Shown piece after piece: positions 12,161 through 21,034 of a stretch of 64,000 bases of DNA. A model generated the notes under the pieces. The model was given only the letters and a program-made list of their open reading frames with translations, was not told the origin of the DNA and did not search any database. The DNA is from Cepaea nemoralis. Lineage: Eukaryota; Mollusca; Gastropoda; Stylommatophora; Helicidae. The DNA lies in the NCBI GenBank assembly GCA_014155875.1, contig JACEFZ010015070.1, forward strand, positions 62,001-126,000. Direction: 5' to 3'. Position 1 is the first letter of the stretch. Each line of letters begins with the position of its first letter. The translations under genes and the position numbers were made by a program.

Positions 12161-13140
12161 ATATCAACTAGATAGAAATAGACTATTCATGATTTCAATC
12201 AGAAATTGATAACTTGCAATGATTTCAACCAGACAGAGATGAACTAACAATGGTTTCAACCAGACAGAAATGAACTAACAATGGTTTCAACCAGGTAGAT
12301 GAACTAACAATGGTTTCAACCAGACAGAAATGAACGAACAATGTTTTCAACGTGACGGAGATGAACTATCAATGATTTCAATCAGACTGAGATGAACTAA
12401 CAATGGTTTCAACCAGACAGAGATGAACTAACAATGGTTTCAACCAGGTAGATGAACTAACAATGGTTTCAACCAGACAGAAATGAACGAACAATGTTTT
12501 CAATGTGACGGAGATGAACTATCAATGATTTCAATCAGACAGAGATGAACTAACAATGGTTTCAACCAGGTAGATGAACTATCAATGATTTCAACCAGAC
12601 AGAAATGAACTAACAATGGTTTCAACCAGACAGAGATGAACTAACAATGGTTTCAACCAGGTAGATGAACTAACAATGGTTTCAACCAGACAGAAATGAA
12701 CGAACAATGTTTTCAATCAGACTGAGATGAACTATCAATGATTTCAATCAGACTGAGATGAACTATCAATGATTTCAATCAGACTGAGATGAACTATCAA
12801 TGATTTCACTCAGACTGAGATGAACTATCAATGGTTTCAATCAGACTGAGATGAACTATCAATGATTTCAATCAGACTGAGATGAACTAACAATGGTTTC
12901 AATCAGACTGAGATGAACTATCAATGGTTTCAATCAGACTGAGATGAACTATCAATGATTTCAATCAGACTGAGATGAACTATCAATGATTTCAATCAGA
13001 CTGAGATGAACTATCAATGATTTCAATCAGACTGAGATGAACTATCAATGGTTTCAATCAGACTGAGATGAACTATCAATGATTTCAATCAGACTGAGAT
13101 GAACTATCAATGGTTTCAACCAGACAGAGATGCACTAACA
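12160..13140. repeat. 31-bp minisatellite in RFX intron B-C
   Basis: About 31 units of 31 bp (some about 27 bp), with core GATGAACTATCAATGATTTC and AATCAGACTGA or AACCAGACAGA. The 5' part mixes variants (ACTAACAATGG, GACGGAG) and the 3' part is more homogeneous. The GTAGATGAAC and GGTTTCAACCAG variants next to 12144 suggest descent from the duplicated donor-flanking sequence (inference). Confidence 0.93.
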
Positions 13141-13149
13141 ATGGTTTAA

Positions 13150-13760
13150 ACTTGCTGCTGGCAACTCTGTGTGTATTTATGTCCAGAGTTGTTTGTTTGC
13201 TGCTGGCAACTCTGTGTGTATTTATGTCCAGAGTTGTTTGTTTGCTGCTGGCAACTCTGTGTGTGTTTATGTCCAGAGTTGTTTGTTTGCTGCTGGCAAC
13301 TCTGTGTGTGTTTATGTCCAGAGTTGTTTGTTTGCTGCTGGCAACTCTGTGTGTGTTTATGTCCAGAGTTGTTTGTTTGCTGCTGGCAACTCTGTGTGTG
13401 TTTATGTCCAGAGTTGTTTGTTTGCTGCTGGCAACTCTGTGTGTATTTATGTCCAGAGTTGTTTGTTTGCTGCTGGCAACTCTTGTGTGTATTTATGTCC
13501 AGAGTTGTTTGTTTGCTGCTGGCAACTCTGTGTGTATTTATGTCCAGAGTTATTTTTTTGCTGCTGGCAACTCTGTGTGTGTTTATGTCCAGAGTTGTTT
13601 GTTTGCTGCTGGCAACTCTGTGTGTGTTTATGTCCAGAGTTGTTTGTTTGCTGCTGGCAACTCTGTGTGTATTTATGTCCAGAGTTGTTTGTTTGCTGCT
13701 GGCAACTCTGTGTGTATTTATGTCCAGAGTTGTTTGTTTGCTGCTGGCGACTTGTGTGAT
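13150..13760. repeat. 45-bp minisatellite before RFX exon C
   Basis: About 13.5 units of 45 bp with TTTGCTGCTGGCAACTCTGT and TTTATGTCCAGAGTTG. Because 45 is divisible by three and the unit lacks stops, several frames stay open for more than 190 codons, including a leucine/cysteine-rich frame. This is a composition effect: the array is intronic, between exons B and C. Confidence 0.95.
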
Positions 13761-13829
13761 TATGAGTTGTATTGATACTTACGCCTTGAAGTGGTACCTG
13801 TGAGTAAAGAATTGTATGTATGCTTGCAG

Positions 13830-13979
13830 CTGGGAGCTGTGTGTGCCTTTGCTCAAACGTTGAGACGTTACACCTCATTAAATCACCTAGCCCAGGCAGC
13901 TCGAGCAGTGCTACAGAACACATCACAGATTAACCAGATGCTGACAGATCTTAACAGAGTGGACTTCACTAATGTCCAG
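13830..13979 (+). CDS. RFX-family transcription factor, exon C
   Basis: A 150-nt phase 0-0 exon reading LGAVCAFAQTLRRYTSLNHL and then AQAARAVLQNTSQ, INQMLTDLNRVDFTNVQ. This is among the most conserved stretches of the RFX1/2/3 dimerisation region. The acceptor is TGCTTGCAG ending at 13829; the donor is CAG/GTGAGT starting at 13980. Confidence 0.95.
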
Positions 13980-14344
13980 GTGAGTGAGGTCACAGTATTG
14001 TTACTTTGTCTACCTTTGCAGGCATGGGAACTGGTCACTGCACCTGACTTTGCTGTGACCTGGTGTAAGTAAATGCTCCCATGCAATTATCTTTGCCTTT
14101 TTGACAAAACTTACTTGTTATTATTAAAAAATTAGTTTGCATAGGATATGACTTGTCTTCTTTTCTCAATGTAATCTTTTAGCCTCTGTGTCTGACTGCT
14201 GACCTCTGCCTGTCTAAGTTTATCTTACCTATGTAATCTTCTGACCCCTAACCTCTGCCTGTCTAATTTATCTATCTGTGCAACCGTCTGACCATCTAAC
14301 CATCATCATCATCATCAACAACAAGTGCCATCTCCACACTGAAT

Positions 14345-14580
14345 ATCAGCTGTAATGTTTCATCTTCACCGTGCATTGACACAGACTTCTTCCAGTCCAT
14401 CTCTTGATGTTGTCCATCCCCATATAACATTGTTTTTCAGTCCATATCTTGATGTTGCCAATCCACATGTCACATTGTCTTCCAGTCCATCTCTTGATGT
14501 TGTCCATCCCCATATAACATTGTCTTTTAGTCCATATCTTGATGTTGCCCATCCACATGTAACATTGTCTTCCTTTTGCA
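14345..14580. repeat. Four degenerate units of about 57 bp in RFX intron C-D
   Basis: Alternating units contain AGTCCATCTCTTGATGTTG and AGTCCATATCTTGATGTTG followed by CACATGTAACATTG or CCCATATAACATTG. Each unit begins after a TTCCAG or TTTCAG, acceptor-like. A short CATCATCATCATCATCAACA tail-like stretch precedes it near 14300. Confidence 0.8.
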
Positions 14581-14832
14581 CACTTCCCCTTCACATCCTT
14601 TAACATTTGACTTTTCTTGTTATATTCTCCCACCATGATATTCCCTCTATTCATCTATATAACTACATGTTGAAAGTTTCAGTTAGAGAGAGATGGACCC
14701 TCCTCCCCCTCCCTCCACTCATTTATTCATTGTACATGTTTAACCGCTCGATGGTGCTCTGTCAGATCTGTCTAATCCCATGCCATCCATCTGCATGTCT
14801 ATGATCCAACATTTGTATTGCCGTGTTTCCAG

Positions 14833-15041
14833 GAACAAGCCTCCTGGGTGTGTCAGTGTGAGGACTCGCTGGTCCAGCAGTTAGAGCAAGACTTCAAGAA
14901 CACCCTCAAACAGGGCAACTCCCTGGAGCAGTGGGCACAGTGGCTTGAGGGTGTTGTCAACCAGGTGCTCAAACCCCATGAGGGCAATGAGAACTTCCCA
15001 AAGGCAGCCAGACAGTTTTTGCTCAAGTGGTCTTTTTACAG
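14833..15041 (+). CDS. RFX-family transcription factor, exon D
   Basis: Encodes EQASWVCQCEDSLVQQLEQD, a coiled helical segment, and then FPKAARQFLLKWSFY. These match the distal dimerisation region of RFX1/2/3. The acceptor is GTTTCCAG ending at 14832 and the donor GTATGT starts at 15042. The 209-nt exon leaves in phase 2; with exon E the split codon becomes serine. Confidence 0.95.
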
Positions 15042-15059
15042 GTATGTCATAATCTCTTC

Positions 15060-15420
15060 TTATAGTGATCAAAGCTTTGATAATTGCATTGCCCGGCAAG
15101 TTCTCAAGAAGGGCTTGCATATTACAAACTCGATCGAAGTGAACAAGTAGCAATCTTAAGACTCCACACAGGACATAACAGGCTGAAATGCCACTTGTTC
15201 AATACACTAAAGATAGGAGGTACCGATGAATGTAATTGTGGAACTGGTAAAATGACAGCTAAACATTTGCTACAGGAGTGCCCAATATATGCAGAACAGA
15301 AAGATATTTTGGCCCACGCCTGCTTCATTTGAGGACAAGCTCTATGGAGATATCAACAAGCTCAAGTTGACCGCAGCTTACTTTAACTACATTCAGGTTG
15401 ACATCTAAAGGTGCATGAAG
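15060..15420 (+). pseudogene. LINE ORF C-terminal fragment (zinc-knuckle tail) in RFX intron D-E
   Basis: The plus strand reads RSEQVAILRLHTGHNRLKCH, then ECNCGTGKMTAKHLLQECP, the C-terminal RLRTGHNRL and CxC...H...C arrangement of many jockey/I-group LINE ORF2 proteins. The frame ends at 15332. It begins only about 20 bp after the exon D donor. The fragment at 48755-49020 belongs to a similar family. Confidence 0.75.
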
Positions 15421-15474
15421 AAATTCTTAGCCAGCCACACTTCGTGCCACAAGTATGTCAGTGGCAAAAGCGTC

Positions 15475-15660
15475 CCAGTGGCACGAAATGGAATATTGCT
15501 TGGCTAGCAAATCCATTACCTAGAAAGTCTGAATCGAAAGCTCACTATGTAGGTATCATCAAAGGTGGAAAAAGTGTCCTAGTTTCACGCAATAGAATAT
15601 TGCTTGGATAGCAAATCCATTATGTGGAAAGTCCAAATTGAAAGCTCACTGTGTGGATGG
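15475..15660. repeat. Two direct copies of about 104 bp
   Basis: AATATTGCTTGGCTAGCAAA at 15492 recurs as AATATTGCTTGGATAGCAAA at 15596, with the flanking GTCCCAGTGGCACG / GTCCTAGTTTCACG and GAAAGCTCACT also repeated. The copies are roughly 80 percent identical by eye. They may belong to the 3' region of the adjacent LINE. Confidence 0.75.
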
Positions 15661-16475
15661 CATCTGCAGACCGCATTCCTCTGGTTTCCGGAGAAACAGC
15701 CAATGGTGAATGGAAGGCCCAATATACGGAAGTGAGGCTAAGCAACCATGTGCAGGATGTGACGATTCCTTGGGTGAGCCCAGTACCAGAGCGCTATGTG
15801 TCGGCTTTGCAGTTATGGAAGCCTCCTTGGATGGTGGGGAATGCCCATGGTCTGCCCCTGCCTTCCCTTGAGGCCTGACCGGGATGTCTTCGGTTGTTCT
15901 AAATGGGCCAGCTGGGATGGGGATAACACCACAACAGTGAGAGTCAAAAGTCCTACGAAACACCCGGGAAGGTAACCTGGCCAACAAATGCCTGAAGAAG
16001 TCAGATGTGTTGGCTGAAAGGTGCAAATATCGCAGCTTTTCTGTAAACAGGCACAACGTAATTACGTCTAAAACAACATTCCGGACGATCACAGAAGAGG
16101 AAGAAGGGCTTGATCATTTTTCACAGTGTTTAACTGATGCAGTGCCAAAGGATAATATATCGCCAAAGGTGACCTCCCATTTGGACAGAAGGACGATATA
16201 TCGCCATACTAGGGACATCCTGTTATTTATATTTTATGGTATCTTCCGCAGTTTCTGTGCTCAGTATATGGAAATTGACAATGATAATACTTGTTCGTAT
16301 GATTGTGCACCACGTATGGTCCAAACGTAGCTTTAGCTTGGCACTGTATCAGTGAAGTTTCATACAGCTGGGAATGTAGTACTGATTCAGTGGCTCAGTA
16401 TTCATCATCTTCTTTCCTTCGCTTGAAATGTATTGTCTGTATCTACAATGTTGTCTCTTGTATAAACTTCACTGA
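15661..16475. other. Unassigned intronic sequence
   Basis: Moderately GC-rich to about 16000, with a 148-codon open frame on the minus strand (15646-16092) that has no recognisable motif and no splice context. It could be an old repeat. A TATATCGCCA motif occurs twice (about 16157 and 16197). Confidence 0.4.
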
Positions 16476-16622
16476 GTATTTTAAGTACACTCGGTGTACA
16501 CTCAGTTGTCCATACCATCAAGTTTGACTTAAGTACACTCGGTGTACACTCAGTTGTCCATACCATCAAGTTTGACTTAAGTACACTCGGTGTACACTCA
16601 GTTGTCCATACCATCAAGTTTT
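16476..16622. repeat. Three tandem 48-bp units
   Basis: Three near-identical copies of a 48-bp unit containing AAGTACACTCGGTGTACACT and CCATACCATCAAGTTT. The unit includes the self-complementary segment AGTACACTCGGTGTACACT, so each could form a small hairpin. Confidence 0.9.
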
Positions 16623-16904
16623 ACTTCTACTGTTGTTTCTGTAGGCCAGAGTTTTTGTCCTAGATATGTCATGTTTGGGGCAGTCCTGGAGTTTATGAAC
16701 TGCTGCTTGTGGTGCCAATCAACACGGCTGATTCACCAATCTAGAATGTTGTATACATGTGATACCATAACATGTTGCATCCCATTCTGAGGCGCAGAAT
16801 AATGATTTGTTCTTGTCTGCCCATGAAATAATAATCAACTTATTCTAGTGATGGTGGCTCTCTGATTGATTTGATGATTATTTTGTTTTGGTGGTATGTA
16901 ACAG

Positions 16905-17135
16905 GCACTGGCGGCTCTGTGGTGAAGGGGTTATGCATGAAGTTCGTAATCCCGCATACCCATGTTTGAAACACAGCTGAAGAGATTTGGCATTGGTTTT
17001 TTTATGAAATTGTATGGGTGCCGGTCTTTCAGAAAGCAATGGAAAACTACTGAACATAAACTTGCCCAGAAATCACAAACAGCCGAAAATGCTGAGGTTG
17101 ACTGCTACATCCTGTAAAGGACATGCAACTAACTT
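16905..17135 (+). mobile_element. tRNA-type SINE, family 2, degenerate copy
   Basis: Shares with 20519-20755 and 56803-57015 a tRNA-like head (GTGGTGAAGGGGTTA, then a B-box-like GTTTGAAACACAGC), a core CAGAAAGCAATGGAAAACTA and an end GACTGCTACATCCTGTAAAG followed by GGACATGCAACTAA. Decay of the promoter boxes indicates an old insertion in RFX intron D-E. Confidence 0.75.
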
Positions 17136-17461
17136 TTTTAAAAACAGGCACACCAGGTTGCTTCTCTGTTGCTCCTTCCTTTGTTAGTTGATCAGCTGTC
17201 TCATTTCTTTAGACTCCACGATGGGTCAGTATATCTTTGTGAATTCACTATACAGAGGACAATCCTGCACAACATGTTTACAGTTTGATTGTGTTGTCCA
17301 TACATGCATAGTAGAGAAGCAATCAGATCAGCTTATTCAGCCTGTAAATGTATATGAGTGAAGTACTTTAATTTTCTGCCCTTGATGTCATTCACTGATG
17401 TTTTGTTGAACCCCAGTCAACATTTAATAGGAGATGCTTCTTTTTTGTGTCTTTTGTTCAG

Positions 17462-17615
17462 TTCGATGGTGATCAGGGACCTGACGCTACGGAGTGCAGC
17501 AAGTTTTGGCTCATTTCACCTGATCCGACTCCTGTATGATGAGTTCATGTTCTACCTGGTCGAGCACAAGGTGGCTAGTGCTACAGGGCAGACTCCGATA
17601 GCTGTCATGGGAGAG
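17462..17615 (+). CDS. RFX-family transcription factor, exon E
   Basis: Encodes [20 protein letters not shown], then [18 protein letters not shown], then [10 protein letters not shown]. This is the end of the conserved RFX1/2/3 core. The acceptor is TCTTTTGTTCAG ending at 17461 and the donor GTGAGA starts at 17616. Its 154 nt take phase 2 from exon D and end in phase 0. Confidence 0.95.
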
Positions 17616-18736
17616 GTGAGACAGGTAAGAACATGCACCTGAATATGATCTCTTCCATCCGTTAGGGTTCTGTAGAATTCATTCAGTAAAGTAATGGGCC
17701 GTTGTACAGGCCATAAGATGCATCAGGTATATGGTGCTGACCCATAATTGTATAGAGCACCCAGCTGTCCAGGGATGATGTGCTCAGTGTCTTGCTGACT
17801 GCTTTTACTTCTCAAGACATTTCCTTGTACCCATTTTAGCCTGTGTCGACCTGGGAGCAAAGATCAGTTTTACAAATCCACCTCGAACCTTAATCTTGTT
17901 TAGACTGTCCTCTTCTTACATACACACTCCAGGATAGAAGAGGACAGACTAAACAAGACTGAGATCCCTTCACACTCTTGGCCAGGTGTGTTGTAAGAGG
18001 CAACTAATTAGGGCTGGCATGAGACTGATGACCTCATCCCACTGGAATCATTTGCTGCAGAAGGCCAAAACCATAATCCAGACTACATTGGGCCTGGTGC
18101 TGGCTGGTTGAGAGCCTGGGCTCTGGGGGAGAGATTACATGCAGCAGGAGAGGTCACTCCAAGGGATCAGTGCAACAACTAGACTGGACTGTGCTGACAC
18201 CCTACAGTAGAACAGGACATACAAGATCAGGTTGTTTTATACTTGTACATTGTAGGATAGAATGTGTCACACTAAAGAAGACTATAAGGTGACTATTCAT
18301 TGCAGTGTATTTAAGGAAAGACTCACCAGAACTCCACCTTCCTGGAGGAGATCAAACTTATTAAGAACACAGTTATAAACGAAGGAGACAGCAAGGTACC
18401 TCTGTAGTTGAGGTAGAAGAAGAAAGACCAAATATAGTTTACGGTTTCTCTACACCCCGGTGTACCTATCCATTGCAGTGTTTAAAAGGAAAGAGTCAAC
18501 AGAACTCAGAACTAACTATGCACCAGAGTTAGTTCTTAAGAAGACAATACGCACGCTACCTCTGTACTTGAGGTAGAAGAAGAAAGACTAAACAAGACTT
18601 ACGCTTTCTTTACACCCTGGGGTAGAAGAGGATAACTAGGAGTGAATGAATGTTTAGTATTGTTTATGTCAACTTAAATGAAATATATCTTTCTGTGGCT
18701 CTTTCTGACATTACTTGTAAATGATGATCTCCACAG
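17616..18736. other. RFX intron E-F with a hairpin and two 176-bp degenerate repeats
   Basis: Two imperfect direct copies of about 176 bp start at CATTGCAGTGT (about 18299 and 18475). Each contains GAGGTAGAAGAAGAAAGAC. A 25-bp inverted repeat lies at 17893-17917 and 17935-17959 around AGAAGAGGACAG. No additional exon is evident. Confidence 0.65.
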
Positions 18737-19258
18737 TTTCATGACCTCAGCAGTGCTGTCAACCTTGCATCCATGGATATGAATGATGATGATGACTCCT
18801 CAAACTCATCCCAGCCTTCGTGTTTAGCACCACAGCCCCATCTAGTCCAGCGGATCACCATGGTTTCAGCACCCAGCACAGTCCCCACCCCCACCACCCT
18901 GATGTTGGTCACATCAAACACAGCCGGCGCAGGGCTGGTGGCACAACCCGCAGTTGCTGTTCGCCAAGCTGCTGTAGGACAAACAGGCGCCCCAACAGCC
19001 ATTGCAGTCAGACCCACAGCCAATGGGATTGGAGCTGCGGGTGGGTTGGTGGTCCTTTCAGGCAGCTCCATGGCCGGAGCCGCCCCAGGACATTCAGTCA
19101 GCATCCCTACTCAGGGTGGACTTCCAGCAACATTAGCCGTTCGTACGGCCACAACCGCTAACCCCAACGCAAACAAAACACACACAATCCTGGTCATGCC
19201 TGTGTCAACCACAGGCACAACGGAAGTGCCTGCCGTGAAAAGGATAAAAACAGAGTAG
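18737..19258 (+). CDS. RFX-family transcription factor, terminal coding exon F
   Basis: Begins FHDLSSAVNLASMDM directly after an acceptor CTCCACAG at 18736, in phase 0, continuing exon E's VMGE. An acidic-serine patch MNDDDDSSNSS is followed by about 140 residues rich in Ala, Thr, Pro and Val, ending PAVKRIKTE and the stop at 19256-19258. In RFX1/2/3 the C-terminus after the dimerisation core is poorly conserved, and the A/T/P/V-rich tail here has no detectable domain; it may be a flexible regulatory tail (inference). Together the six exons give 431 residues. Confidence 0.9.
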   Translation, partial: FHDLSSAVNLASMDMNDDDDSSNSSQPSCLAPQPHLVQRITMVSAPSTVPTPTTLMLVTSNTAGAGLVAQPAVAVRQAAVGQTGAPTAIAVRPTANGIGAAGGLVVLSGSSMAGAAPGHSVSIPTQGGLPATLAVRTATTANPNANKTHTILVMPVSTTGTTEVPAVKRIKTE

Positions 19259-20460
19259 GCAGTATTTTAAAGTGACGTTTCTTGTTTAACATTTAATTTA
19301 TGCACAAGTACAGCTATTTATTTTAACCAAAGAACTGGGGGAAAACCTGGCAGGTTTTCAGTTTGATGAATAGAGCTGTATTTATCTATAACCTTGTTTT
19401 GGTCTGATTTTTGTGTGTGTGGTATCTGGCAATGTCTGTGGTAGGTGATTAAACATGGCTGCTAAATATGACGTTCTTACCTCTGCTAGTCACTGGGTTA
19501 TTAACATGCTTGCAAAATACAGTTTGTTGTACATTTAAACAAGAATCATTTTAAACTAACTAACATAGTTCTTTGGACTGTTTGTTGACGATGTTTATAG
19601 CACTTTTGTGCATGAAATTATGAATATGGTTTGTACGGCTGATAATTTGAGGGAATGATCTTTCGGACATGTTTACAGATGTGAGTTTGTACTTGTAATT
19701 GTGAATATGTACACAGCTGGCAGTGCCAGGGAATTGATCTTCTGGACATTTTTACAACACTTAGAGATGCAGTTTGAACAAGTAATTGTGAATGTGTACA
19801 CAGCTGGCAGTGCCAGGGAATTGATCTTCTGGACATTTTTACAACACTTAGAGATGCAGTTTGAACAAGTCATTGTGAATATGAACACAGCTGGCAGTGC
19901 CAGGGAATTGATCTTCTGGACATTTTTACAACACTTAGAGATGCCAGTTTGAACAAGTAATTGTGAATATGGCGTGTCCCGCTAACAGTGTCAGGGAGTT
20001 TACACTTAAGATGCCAGCCTTTTATGTACAGCTGAAAGTGGTGTGTGCCAGTTTGTAATATTTTTCTTATCAAAAGACTATAATTGGAATTCTTGTGCAA
20101 TATTGACCTTGTTGAAAAGGTCATGGCTGATATGTGCAAATCAAATGTTTCTGTCATAATTTTTCACAAACAAACATTAATTGTTGGCCAAGGTGCTATA
20201 TTTCTTCAAACATGAATCTGAAAATCAATATTTGTTAATAGATTCATGATTTCTGGAAGTTTACTTTCCTCTAAATCTGGCATTACCTGCAAAACAGTGT
20301 GACATGAAATAGTCATGTCTGTCAACTCTGTAATATATTCATAGTGTTTGTTTCTCTGACCTAGTGTGTAGGGGTACTGTAATACTACAGATTGTAAAGT
20401 ACTTCTCTATTGTGGGATAGAAGACAAAGGACCTGAACATGACTAGTATTTTCACTTGTA
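19259..20460 (+). other. Probable RFX 3' UTR and flank with 87-bp repeats
   Basis: AT-rich sequence after the stop codon. Three near-perfect 87-bp units start at CAGCTGGCAGTGCCAGGGAA (19714, 19801, 19888), with more degenerate units on both sides (from about 19620 and to about 20030). I found no exact AATAAA, so the 3' end of the transcript is not placed. Confidence 0.7.
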
Positions 20461-20810
20461 ACCTAAAGTTAGTGGTCCTTTCAAGCATCTCCATGGCCAG
20501 TATTTCCATTTGTAACTTAGCCGGTCTCTCTGGCCGAGAGGTTACATCACTTTCTGTGTAATCCCGTTTATCACGCAGAGTCTGGTAGCGGGCGAGAACT
20601 GGGAGCGGTTCGTCCCCCGCTGGTGACTTGCGGGATAACTGAGCCGGCAGAAAGCAATGGCAAACTACTGAGCGTAATCTTGCCAAGAAATCAACAGACA
20701 GCTGAAAGATGCTGCTGTTGACAGCGATGTCCTGTAAAAGGATATGCAAATTTAAAAAAAACAAAAAACCTAAAGTTAGTGGTCTTTTCAAGCACCTCCA
20801 TGGCCAGAGC
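20461..20810. repeat. Two copies of an RFX exon F-like segment flanking a SINE
   Basis: TTAGTGGTCCTTTCAAGCAT plus CTCCATGGCCAG at 20469-20500 recurs at 20776-20810 and resembles TTGGTGGTCCTTTCAGGCAG plus CTCCATGGCCGGAGC inside coding exon F (19046-19080). The two downstream copies share ACCTAAAG before this segment. A SINE (20519-20755) lies between them. Confidence 0.7.
20519..20755 (+). mobile_element. tRNA-type SINE, family 2
   Basis: The head contains an A-box-like TGGCCGAGAGGTTAC. The core CAGAAAGCAATGGCAAACTA and distal GTTGACAGCGATGTCCTGTA are shared with the 16905 and 56803 copies. It carries an extra GC-rich segment (about 20581-20640) missing from the other copies and ends in an A-rich tail. 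Confidence 0.75.
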
Positions 20811-20864
20811 TGTTTTTTTAATCGTATGCAGCAATGATGTTGATCCACTCTCGTTACATTGGTT

Positions 20865-20990
20865 CTAGAGATTTCTCTTGAGAGGAAAAGTTTTACCGTT
20901 AGTATTTGGACTCTTTGCTGGTTGTTAAAGATGAAGGCAACGCGCGGATGGGAATGTCCTGAGTGCTGTGATATCGGCTCTTGACTCAAC
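20865..20990 (+). mobile_element. RNase H LINE 3' end fragment
   Basis: Aligns by eye with 55840-55943: TTTGGACTCTTTGCTGG vs TTGGAACTCTTCGCTGG, and ATGGGAATGTCCTGAGTGCT vs ATGGGAATGCCCCGAATGCT, followed by GTGATATCGGCTC vs GTGATGTCGATTC. A heavily truncated copy of the family at 55165 and 28649. Confidence 0.65.
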
Positions 20991-21034
20991 TCAGGTGGTA
21001 TGAAAAGAACTAGGCACCCCACTTCATTATGTCA

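Noticed and set aside
13110..13803. Three overlapping plus-strand frames of about 200 codons
   Set aside because: They translate the 45-bp intronic minisatellite between RFX exons B and C.
15646..16092. 148-codon minus-strand frame
   Set aside because: No motif, no splice sites, and it lies in the RFX intron next to LINE debris.
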